DNA of 64,000 nt from Flaccisagitta enflata (lineage: Eukaryota; Chaetognatha; Sagittoidea; Aphragmophora). The first letter of the stretch is position 1, and the number at the start of each line of letters is the position of its first letter. This document shows positions 13,865 through 23,600 of this stretch, in pieces. Where the stretch lies: assembly GCA_965153355.1 (NCBI GenBank), contig OZ231126.1, forward strand, positions 42,842,001-42,906,000. Reading direction: 5' to 3'. The notes under the pieces were generated by a model, which worked only from the letters and a program-made list of their open reading frames with translations, had not been told where the DNA came from and did no database searches. The position numbers and the translations under genes are program-made.

Positions 13865-14885
13865 TCCTTGAAGCTATTTTTGTTTGATTTTTTTTTTTTG
13901 CTTTGACTTTTTTTAAGATCTTGTTGTTTTGATGTTTTTGTTCATGATTTTCATTTTGTTTCAGTTGTTGTAGCAAAGGTAGCTATGACCGTAGGTCCAT
14001 TGGTCAACTCGTAGTCACTTTGCGGTTTTGGCTTATTTAGCCGGTTTTGCATCTTTGCCATCATATCTTAGAATGCATTGATAAGACTCATGATAGATGA
14101 CGTTAGCTTCGACAAATCATATCTTAAAAGATTGAATTTGTGAACAGGTGAATCCCAGCCCCAATTTATCAACATTTACCTGTTACTTCCTGCAAATAAG
14201 GAGAAGAGGGGGAGGGGGAAGGGAAATTGCAAAGACATCTTTGGTGTGTCGTCGCGTCGAAGATTCAAAACCGTAAAGCCGTGTGTTAGATCTGTCTGTT
14301 TCTCCCCTCCCCCCGTGTTCTCGTCTTTTTTTCAGTATTGAATAATGCTTGTGTGTTTGATACGCAATGTGCTATCTAGCACAAAAGTTTTTCGGCAAGA
14401 TTAGAATCAGGTTCTGTATCCATCATCCATCATCCATCATTCAGAAAACATCAATGAGACACATGTGAGACTTTCTTTGAGTGTTATGGACATCAACGTA
14501 TTTCATTAATTGAACCAATACGCTTTTGTTGACGTATTTCAAAGTGGAATGACACGACTTCCCCTTACAACATGAGAGCAGATTTTTTTTCAGCCCTTGC
14601 TTTATGGTGTGTGCTCCCGTCTCTGTAGCTGTCTCCATAAAAATATCTGACAAGAGACCGGGTTTAGAGGGAGTAAAGACATGCTTGTCATTTCTAAATG
14701 AATTGAGATAGAAGAATGCGGTTGGTGACGATAGCTCAGAAATTTAATGTAGTCTCAGAATCTCACAGATTTTCATATAAGTTTGAGCAGAGATATGTCC
14801 CATAATGCTTGCCGATAAACATATGTTCTAGATAGTATCAGCATAAGCTAGCGTGTGAAGCTCATATAACAGTCCGATCGTTTTT
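13865..14885. other. unassigned
   Basis: AT-rich, with no supported gene. Contains a GTCCATTGGTC fragment near 14000 that may be a worn HR1 remnant. Confidence 0.35.
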
Positions 14886-15523
14886 GGGCAGTGGCCCCAA
14901 AGGGCCGATGTCCTGTAGAACACAGGGGGGAATTGGGGCGTCCGTCCGTCCGTCGTCAAATCCGTCGTCCGTCCGTCCGTCCGTCCGTCCGTCCGTCGTC
15001 CGTCCGTCCGTCCATCTCGTCCGTCCGTCCGTCCGTCCATCCGATCGTCGTCTTCAGTCATCCCCGTTGACCATCAGGTCTCAAAGTGGTCCTCAGGCCT
15101 CAATTTAGCCCTCCAGGCCTCAAATCAGCCAGGCTTCAAATCATCCCCATGCCTCAAATCTGCCTCCAAACCTCAAATCTGCCCTCCAGACCTCGAATAT
15201 ACCCTCCAGACCTCAAATCTGCCCTCCAGATCTTCAACCAGCCCTCCAAGCATAAAACCAGCCCCCCAAACCTAAAATTTGCTCTCCAAGCCTTAATTAT
15301 GCCTTCCAGCCTTCAAATATGCCTTTAGTGGCTTAAATCAGCCATCTAGAGCCCCTTTAAGATAGACGGTAGGACGGACGTCTCGAAATTCCCCCCTGTG
15401 TTCTACAGGACATCGGCCCTTTGGGGCCGCTGCCATTCTCTCCCTCCACATCTTCACTGGATCACTCCCAGCAGGGCATCGGGTACCGCTGACCATGTGC
15501 GATCCTTGGATGACTAGTTACAT
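14886..15523 (+). mobile_element. HR2 element, beta type, complete
   Basis: GGGCAGTGGCCCCAAAGGGC hairpin, then a second hairpin CCTGT...ACAGG. The body holds (CCGT)n followed by about 12 units of a CTCCAGACCTCAAATCTGCC-like 22-bp minisatellite. The inverted hairpin copy matches the left one closely, including GGGGGGAATT beside it. The tail reads GGGTACCGCTGACCATGTGC. Confidence 0.88.
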
Positions 15524-15655
15524 CTAAAGAAAGAATTATCACTGAGCTTATCAACTCATCTGTAAAGTTCACAACAACCATCTTTCTTTTTCCTTTCAAC
15601 GATACTCATGTTCCATTAGCCTCCCCCCCTCCTCTTGTTACTTATCCTCTCATCA

Positions 15656-15700
15656 TCTTCTTCTTCTTCTTCTGCTTCTGCTTCTGCTTCTGCTTCTTCT

Positions 15701-15735
<35 letters not shown>

Positions 15736-15742
15736 TTCCTAT
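15656..15742. repeat. (CTT)n/(CTGCTT)n microsatellite
   Basis: Short trinucleotide tract with a CTGCTT block. Confidence 0.9.
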
Positions 15743-15938
15743 TCTTCTCTCCTCTTCTCCTCCAGAGGGCCTTTATTTCTTTTTGCTCCCCCTCGTCCAT
15801 TTCTTTTCTGTTATGACAATCATAGAAATCCGCTCCGGGATGCTCCAATGTTTGCCCCCAGTTTCTCCTTCTTTATTGCTGTCACGCTACTCTCATTGTC
15901 CTGCTGGTTGGATTTGTCGCTGATATCGTCATTACCAC

Positions 15939-15939
<1 letters not shown>

Positions 15940-16035
<96 letters not shown>

Positions 16036-16037
16036 AC

Positions 16038-16136
<99 letters not shown>
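15940..16136. repeat. (GTT)n microsatellite, about 197 bp
   Basis: Perfect trinucleotide run with one interruption (GTTACTGTT). Confidence 0.96.
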
Positions 16137-16153
16137 GATTGATCACAATTCTC

Positions 16154-16206
16154 AGTCGCGTGTCCGCGACTCTATGAGTCAGTCTGTCAGTCGATTGGTC
16201 CGTCGG
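16154..16206 (+). mobile_element. HR1 element, hairpin end only
   Basis: Perfect hairpin AGTCGCGTGTCCGCGACT, CTATGAGTC and a short CAGT/TTGG body. The rest is absent. Confidence 0.65.
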
Positions 16207-16559
16207 CTTCTGGTTTTTTTTCAGAAGCTCATTTTTTGTGCAGTGTTGCATCACTACCTCCACGTACTCGCAACATTTACCAGTCGGTTTCAGCACATAT
16301 AACCCCCGAAAGAATACGTTAATCCCCATATTACAAGTTATTGGAATCTAGCAGCCGAAGAAGTGCAATTGGCGCTTGGCCATGGACTCGTACATGGACC
16401 GCCAACCATTTCTCGATTTCGCTTTTATTCTTATTTTCTGTTTTTTTTTTAATCTATTCAGAGTTCTGTCCTTCAATGAATAATACATGACGAAGGCTAT
16501 TTTCTCTCGCTATATGATATACTTAATCATAATTCATGAGAGAAATATGGCGTGATGAG

Positions 16560-16812
16560 GACAGGGAGGAGGGGGAGCATGAGGGGAAAGATGAGGAGGG
16601 AGGGGGATGGAGGGAAGGAGGGAGTGGCAGAGAGGGAGGGAAGTGAAGGGAGGGAGGGAGGGAGGAAAGGAGAGGGAGGGAGGGAGGGAAGGGAAGGGAG
16701 AAAATGAGGGAGTGGGAGGGAGGAAGGGAAAGGGGAAGGAGGGAGGAAAGGAGGGAAGGAGGGAGTGGAAGGGAGGAAGGGAAGGAGAGGGAGGGAGGGA
16801 GGGAGGGGAAGA
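16560..16812. repeat. (GGGA)n-rich purine minisatellite
   Basis: Imperfect GGGA/GGAA repeats over about 250 bp. Confidence 0.92.
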
Positions 16813-16990
16813 ATCTTTCAGATTTGTGGCACTCAGCCTACGCGATGCCCCGACGGAGATAGCCTCTCTTTTTCTCTGTCCCGGTTGTGTTCCTTATTGA
16901 CTAACTTCTTTTTTCCATTCTTTTTCTGTCTTTGCCTCTCTCTGACTCTGTCTTTGTCTCTTGTCTCTTTCTCTCCTTTCTTCTCTTTCT

Positions 16991-16991
16991 T

Positions 16992-17087
<96 letters not shown>
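16991..17087. repeat. (CT)n microsatellite
   Basis: Perfect dinucleotide run. Confidence 0.96.
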
Positions 17088-17089
<2 letters not shown>

Positions 17090-17472
17090 TCATCATATGC
17101 GTGTCTGTTTGTTTTTCGCCATATTTAACTACAAAGCGCGGGCTGGAGCTTTTACTTTTTTTCTCTCCTGTTTCTCTCTCATTCTGTGTGTGTAAAACGA
17201 CGCCTTTCCCGATATTCAATCATATATATATATATATTCAATTCTATACATATTCATTACATGTTTTTCCGTTGATATCGATTTGTGCGCGATGGAATCC
17301 TTAGAAACGAAAGAGCAAACCGATCGTGCCATTTTTACGCGAGACTATTCAATATTTTCCACACAGGGGCACGAAATTTGAGTGATCGGTTACAGACATT
17401 GTTCCCAGATCTCATGCTCAAATAAGTGCGAGTGTAGTTCAAGCAACAAATTTGATGTTTGTCTTTGTTTTT

Positions 17473-17671
17473 AGTGGGGACACGCGACTCTATAATGGGC
17501 TTTGTCGGTCCGTCTGTCCGTCCGCCATTCCACCCGTCCAACAGTGATGATCGAGTCGAAAATTGTGAAAAAGTGTATTTATGATGTTGCAGTTATGATT
17601 GTTTGTGTGCGTGAATGAGCATGGGGTAACCCTGCCCACCCGTCCGCATCGATATTATGACTCTGCGTCAC
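17473..17671 (+). mobile_element. HR1 element, type C
   Basis: AGTGGGGACACGCGACTCTAT, GGCTTTGTCGGTCCG, a GATGATCGAGTCGAAAA segment shared with other C copies, and the CGATATTATGAC...GCGTCAC end. Confidence 0.78.
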
Positions 17672-17697
17672 TTTTTGTGTTGTTTTGTTTTGTTTGC

Positions 17698-17761
17698 CTT
17701 CTTCTTCTTCTTCTTCTTCTTCTTCTTCTTCTTCTTCTTCTTCTTCTTCTTCTTCTTCTTC

Positions 17762-17793
<32 letters not shown>

Positions 17794-18125
17794 CTTCTTC
17801 TTCTTCTTCTTCTTCTTCTTCTTCTTCTTCTTCTTCTTCTTCTTCTTCTTCTTCTTCTTCTTCTTCTTCTTCTTCTTCTTCTTCTTCTTCTTCTTTCTTT
17901 TTTTCTTCTTCTTCTTCTTCTTCTTCTTTCTTTTTTTCTTCTTCTTCTTCTTTCTTTCTTCTTTCTTTTTTCTTCTTCTTCTTCTTCTTCTTCTTCTTCT
18001 TCTTCTTCTTCTTCTTCTTCTTCTTCTTCTTCTTCTTCTTCTTCTTTCTTTTTTTCTTCTTCTTCTTCTTTCTTTCTTCTTTCTTTTTTCTTCTTATTTC
18101 TTCTTCTTCTTCTTCTTCTTCTTCA
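17698..18125. repeat. (CTT)n microsatellite, about 430 bp
   Basis: Long trinucleotide tract with TCTTTCTTTTTTTC interruptions that recur at intervals, suggesting internal duplication. It begins 27 bp after an HR1 element. Confidence 0.96.
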
Positions 18126-18348
18126 GCCTTTTGTCCGTGCTCAGGGGATCATCCCCCAATGTGTACATATGTTTTCTTTTCCCATTATGCTAATGACAAG
18201 GACCTCCGCTAGGGGCTACAAGAAAAGCTGCAATTAAGATGTTCCTTTTTTTCTTTGTTTTTTTTTCTCTTTTGGAGAGCGTCCTGTTTTGACCTCCTTG
18301 TTCCACCTCACCTCCACAGAAGTTGGCCCGAATTTGTCTTGGGAGGCA

Positions 18349-18355
<7 letters not shown>

Positions 18356-18443
<88 letters not shown>
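18356..18443. repeat. (GA)n microsatellite
   Basis: Perfect dinucleotide run. Confidence 0.96.
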
Positions 18444-18444
<1 letters not shown>

Positions 18445-18841
18445 ACTTTTTGAGACAACTTACATCTATTTTCGCAGAGTCAATATAAACGACCAAAGCG
18501 AGGCCCGTCTACAATCCCGCTCTCCCCCTCCCTTCTTCCAGCCTCCACGGACCTCGCCTCAAAAAGTTTTAATAATATCACTAAAAAGCGATAGCATAGC
18601 AATCACAGAAGCTTTCTATGCTAATTCTAGGTACGTAAACTAAACAACGAATAACGAAACAAAAATAAACTCGCGGTACTTCTCGAGTATCTAAATCTAC
18701 TAAAGGTAACAACACGGTTCACTCATTGTTCATGTCAGCTCGCCATTTCTCGGCGGGCGACTTTTTCCTTCTCTTCTCTTCTTCTTTGTTCGTCCAAGTA
18801 TCTCTCTCGTTCTGTTCGCTCGGCTGTCTCTTCTTCTCTCT

Positions 18842-20122
18842 TCATTTTCCGTTTTCTTCTTCTTCGTCGACGTCCATTCGTTCGTCTCCCGTCTTGAAGC
18901 CTTCTTCTCCTTCGCTTGATTCTTCTTGTTCCTCTTGTCTCTTCCCGTCGCCGCCTCGTTCGCTCTTGATCTTGACGTCGTCTTCCCCTTCGCTGGATTC
19001 CGCCGCATTCTCTTCCTCCTCTCTTCTCTCCTCCGTTTCCCTAAGCAGGTCTCGCATGTGTGGCTCCAGTACCATGGCCACCGATCTCTTCCTACCTCGT
19101 TCCCATAGCTTCAGAGACTCGTCGAGCTTCTTCTCTACTTCCGTTTCCCCTCCCTTCCTCTTCATGGCTTCGGCGTTGTTTTCCATCTGAATTTCCACCT
19201 CCTCCAGTGCATCTCTCGCTGATTTGAGTGCCGTCTTCACCAATTCCACCGACTCATTGAACCCCTTTGCCCCTTCCTGTCTCTCTGGCTTCTTCATTCC
19301 GTCCAGCCAGCCTCCCCACATCCTCATCGCCCTCCTGCCCTTTCCTACCACTTCCAACGTTTCCTTGAGCTTCTTTATATGCGCCTCTCTGTCTTCTCCT
19401 CTCATCAGCCTTTCTCTTCTCCATTCTTGTGCGTCCGCGTCCAGCAGCTCCCCGATCTTGTTCGCCTCGAAGTGCTGGATTCCATGCTCCCGCCATTCTC
19501 TCTCCATCTCGTCTGCCATTCCATATCCGCTGTCCGCTCCTCTTCTTTCTTGCTCTCGCCTTTCTCTCGCCATTGCCGCCTTTATGGCGGCCTCTGCCTT
19601 CAACTTCGGCTCGTCATCTCCGTCCTCCACCTTTCCATGTCCCTTCCTCACTTCCTCAATGACGTGACAGAGTGATTCGCCGGCCCGGAAGATCTCGTCC
19701 TCTTTTTCCGTGTCCGAGTATTCCGTCAACCCCTCTTCTTCTTCTCCTCCCTCCTGTGTAGAAGAGATCTCCTCCTTAGCTTCCTCCCCTTCTTTTCCTC
19801 CTTCCGCCGATCCCGTTTCCGTGTCCGCCGTCGCCGTTCGTGAACTGGTCGACGAGCCGGTTGACGAGCTGGTTGCGGTCATCGATGACCCCGTCTCCTC
19901 CGTCTCTTCCTTCGACTTTATTTGCGAGCTGGTTAGCGAGCTGGTCGGTGAGCTAGTTGGCGTCGTGGATGACCTCGTCGCCCCCTTCTCTTCCTTCGGC
20001 TTCACCTCATCCGGGCTCTGTGACTCCGACGGGGTGTAAGGCGCCGTTCCTCCGTTTCCGCTGCTTTCCTCTTCTTCCTCCGCCGAGGCCTCTCCCGACG
20101 ACATTGACTTGGTGTCAATCAT
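18842..20122 (-). CDS. hypothetical acidic, coiled-coil-rich protein (426 codons)
   Basis: An uninterrupted ORF from an ATG at 20122 to TGA at 18842; a second ATG lies six codons in. No catalytic or zinc-binding motif is visible. Residues 1-135 are rich in Glu, Ser and Thr. The middle (about 140-350) is charged and probably helical, with Glu/Arg/Lys-rich heptad-like stretches. The last 60 residues are strongly acidic with basic patches. The block is GC-richer and CpG-richer than its flanks, and resembles in composition the retrotransposon ORF1 on the same strand at 26473-29202. It could be a gag-like ORF1 of a related element that lost its ORF2, or an intronless host or orphan gene. I see no sequence match that decides this. 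Confidence 0.5.
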   Translation of the reverse strand: MIDTKSMSSGEASAEEEEESSGNGGTAPYTPSESQSPDEVKPKEEKGATRSSTTPTSSPTSSLTSSQIKSKEETEETGSSMTATSSSTGSSTSSRTATADTETGSAEGGKEGEEAKEEISSTQEGGEEEEGLTEYSDTEKEDEIFRAGESLCHVIEEVRKGHGKVEDGDDEPKLKAEAAIKAAMARERREQERRGADSGYGMADEMEREWREHGIQHFEANKIGELLDADAQEWRRERLMRGEDREAHIKKLKETLEVVGKGRRAMRMWGGWLDGMKKPERQEGAKGFNESVELVKTALKSARDALEEVEIQMENNAEAMKRKGGETEVEKKLDESLKLWERGRKRSVAMVLEPHMRDLLRETEERREEEENAAESSEGEDDVKIKSERGGDGKRQEEQEESSEGEEGFKTGDERMDVDEEEENGK

Positions 20123-20566
20123 AAGAATTCAAGGCCTGTACATTCCTGGACCGGGTTGTAAACACACGTAGATCGGTTTTATCCGTTACCGTGTCCTGAA
20201 CAAAATCGCGACTTTTTTTAAGTTCAGGGCGCGGCGAAAAACTAGCTAACTAAGCAAAACCGATCATCTCACGAAAGGCAACCACGATAAAAGCGACAAA
20301 TTCATGCTGCTTTGGCAAATCCCTATACCTGACGATCTATTAGTCTATTGATAGTTCATCATTAGGCAATAACATGGAGAAATAAACATTTCAATGATAA
20401 GACTTTTATTAAAATTTTAATGAATTGACAGTAAACAATGCAATGATTACGCGATAAATACAATAATTACAATATCCGTCTGTTTAGTTTTTGTTCTTCT
20501 CCCTCTTTCTGATTTGCTACAATCTGACACACTTAGCATACTTTTCAACTCAATCCTCACTGAACT

Positions 20567-20620
20567 GATGGACCACCGATGGACAAAGTCTTATAGAGCT
20601 GCTTGTCCCCGACTAAAAAC
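20567..20620 (-). mobile_element. HR1-like fragment, degenerate
   Basis: GATGGACCACCGATGGACAA, CTTATAGAGCTGC and CCCCGACTAAAAA. This is the hairpin end of a C-like copy. Confidence 0.5.
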
Positions 20621-20724
20621 GGAGAAACCCTCCAATCTATCCATAATTACTTCCTTTTTTCAATAGGACAGTAATCATTCAATAAAAACCTGTACGTGCA
20701 GCCATCAAGGGCCTCGCGTTACGT

Positions 20725-21232
20725 TTGGGTGCTTCACATAGAAAAAGTTGGGAGTATACTTTCACCCTACTAAGTTAATGTGGAGGAGCAAATATCATAA
20801 AGATGACCATTTTCTTTTTTTCAAAATTCCTTCATCTTCCATTTTTGTTTTGGCCTAAAAGTTCTCACAGATTTCCCAGAATTCAGCAAAATCCTGTGTA
20901 GGTTTATTAAAAAAAAAAACAACTATTTGTTTAAGAAAATCATGATGATCATTAAAATTAATTAAAATGTCAGAATATAAGCTAAAAAAAAAGGTTATTG
21001 AAAGGCAAAATTATAATTCTATAAAGAATAAAAATTTGTAAAAGTTAATCCAAACAATGTTAGTATATTGATTTATCTTACTGCATTATGCAAATGCAAA
21101 TACAATTTTTAAAAAAATGGAAGATGAACAATTTCTGATAAAAGAAAAATGGTAAAGGTTCTAAAATTAGCCACTTCACATTACAAAGAGAGCAAAAAGA
21201 AAAAACTAACTTTTGCTATGTGAAGCACCCAA
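20725..21232. mobile_element. MITE, 508 bp, 9-bp target duplication
   Basis: Terminal inverted repeats TTGGGTGCTTCACATAG, with further mirrored AAAAGTT sequence inside. Flanked by perfect GCGTTACGT duplications (20716-20724 and 21233-21241). The interior is AT-rich with no ORF. Mutator-like (9-10 bp) or Merlin-like (8-9 bp) elements make duplications of this size; the superfamily is unresolved. Confidence 0.88.
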
Positions 21233-21343
21233 GCGTTACGTTGAATAGGCTAGCATAATTTTTGACAAGCCCATTGTTTTTTACAGCAAAAGAATTAAAA
21301 CAGGCGTCCCCTGGCGGAGGAAAGATCACCATGAAACAACTGC

Positions 21344-21592
<249 letters not shown>

Positions 21593-22465
21593 GTAAAATA
21601 CCGCGTGAAACACAATCTCCAACCGTCAGAGTACCTATGCGCTGACGTCGACGAACTAGAATCGGTCCGTTGGTCGCTACGCCACGACCACGCCAATCCT
21701 CACGATGCCACGCCACGCGCTACGCCAACAACGTCATTGTGTTTGTTCTGTGTGTGTTTGTTCTGTGTGTTTGTTTTGTATGTTTTTGTTGTATTTGTTT
21801 ATTCTGTTTTTGTTGTTCTGTGTTTTTGTTGTGTGTGTGTTAGTTGTGTGTGTCAGTTTTGTGTTCGCTGTGTGACTGTAAGTAAATTATGGGGTGTGTT
21901 TGTTGTATGAGCGTGTGTGTGTGTTTTTTTTCTTTTTGTCTGTAAATGTCTCCGAGTTTTCATTGTCTGTCATGCTGTTCTTGAACCTTACCAATTTTCT
22001 TTGCTCTGTCGTTTTGCGCTTCATGTGGCCTTGACCAGGTTTTAAATGAAGTTCTTTACAACATGGGTCTTCCAGAGTAGCCTTGAGATCGTGCCCCTTT
22101 TCCATAAACAGAACAAGGAATTACTTTTCTTAGATTACTGCGGGCACGGGCATGGGCTATACCCTTTGGCGGATTTGTCCATCAGTCAGTCCCTAATATC
22201 TTATGATTATTCATTTTGTTCTTATAAACTTGGTTGTTATAAAAAAGAAGTGTTCCGGTAATTTCTGAACGAGACCTCCCTAGTTCATGATTACCCTACG
22301 ATGCAGTATTACGTTTTGTAATGTCGCATTCATGGCGGCCGGCGGCCAGCAGAGTCTGTCGTTTGCTTCACCATTGGTTCTGGTCGTACCTGCAGTGTCA
22401 AAAAGAAAACTACAATGCAATTTTTGATGAATTAGAAAACAGCGAAAGGGAAGAATTATGGTCGA

Positions 22466-22470
<5 letters not shown>
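21593..22470. other. unassigned
   Basis: Contains the degenerate continuation of the TTCTGTGTG unit and a CGCTACGCCACGACCACGCC stretch (about 21675-21730). No supported gene. Confidence 0.35.
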
Positions 22471-22500
<30 letters not shown>

Positions 22501-22502
<2 letters not shown>

Positions 22503-22637
22503 GGACACGCGACTCTACACCTTGCCGTGTCGGTCGGTCGGTCGGTAGATCCGTCACATTTTTGAATTCCGGGCGGTTCTCGCATTACAGCTCCTGCCCA
22601 ACCGTCCGCGACTGTCCTGCCGTGTATCCGGCCTTGT
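22501..22637 (+). mobile_element. HR1 element, type B
   Basis: It abuts a short (CT)n run in place of the first AGTC. It reads GCGGACACGCGACT, CTACACCTTGCCGTG, (TCGG)n, TTTTTGAATTCC, GCTCCTGCCCAACC, the distal arm GTCCGCGACT, and the full tail. Confidence 0.85.
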
Positions 22638-23005
22638 TTAAATCTTTCTTTAATTTTTTAAGTGTTCCCGCACATTCAAAAAGGTGTGCGGTGGGTCCCT
22701 GAAACAGCGATCATATCCGTATCGAGATTGATACATTATCTAGATACATAGACAAAACGAAACAGTGTCAAAAACCACCCCAATGTTTCCTATTTTCATT
22801 GCAAAGAAAAAGAGCCTGCGCGGCACCAAAAAGTCTCCAAGAATAAATGACCTTACCTGTCTCGTCTTTTTGTATTCGATGGACAAATGTTTTCCGATGG
22901 GACCCGCCCACAGCTCAAAATGAAAATAAAATTCATTCAAGGAAAAAAATAAAAAAACAGAAGTTCTTGTTGATTGTAGCACGTCGAAAGCGAATAAGAG
23001 CAGTT

Positions 23006-23536
23006 TCAACGCTTCTTCCGTTTTACGCTGTTTAGTTTCATATGAGAGACCGGCGACAGTGCCGGCGACCCTATTGCCCCTTCCTCCATCTTCATTTCGA
23101 AGTTGAATCGCAGGTTCCCTCCTCTTCCTTCCGCAGGCGTGCTGGTCATTCCTCCTCTTTCTTTCTTCCTTCCTTCATCTTTCCTTTTCCCCTCCTCTTC
23201 TCCTATTTCCACTGGGAGCAGAACCGTCTTCTCTTCTTTATTCTCGTCGTCTTCTTTCCCTTCTTCTGATGCCGTCGACGAGCGTGGCGCCCTACTTCCG
23301 CTTTTCCCTGCCGTCGACTTCTTGCATCCGTATCCCTTCCTTTGCGGCTTTGGTGGCGGCATCTCCGTCGGCGCCGGACCCACCTTCGCCGGGGGGGATT
23401 CTTCTCCAGCTTCTGGACGTCGTGCACTCCTCGAACGATTGACGGCCCCCCGTTCGTTGGTGAGTCCTGGAGAGTGGGTTGAAGAAGGGAGAAGGGGAGA
23501 AAAGGTTAGAGTACTTGTCACTTTCCCTTCATTTCA
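23006..23536 (-). CDS. possible third ORF downstream of ORF2
   Basis: A stretch of about 176 codons free of stops. There is no ATG until Met-54 of the reading, so the start is unknown. The predicted product is basic then acidic (Arg/Lys/Glu/Pro-rich) and ends in KRKKR. Its GC-rich coding-like composition matches ORF1 and ORF2, and it starts 65 bp after the ORF2 stop in another frame. It may be a remnant, a spliced or frameshifted C-terminal part, or structured 3' UTR. No family recognised. Confidence 0.3.
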
Positions 23537-23600
23537 TTCTTTCATTTCGGACCTCTCCTCCATTCCGTTTCGTACTCCAGCTTCACCCTCCACTCCACTC

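Noticed and set aside
19224-20039. Plus-strand ORFs opposite the minus-strand ORFs (also 23103-26440 and 27522-29137)
   Set aside because: Antisense shadows of the GC-rich minus-strand coding sequence; no motifs.
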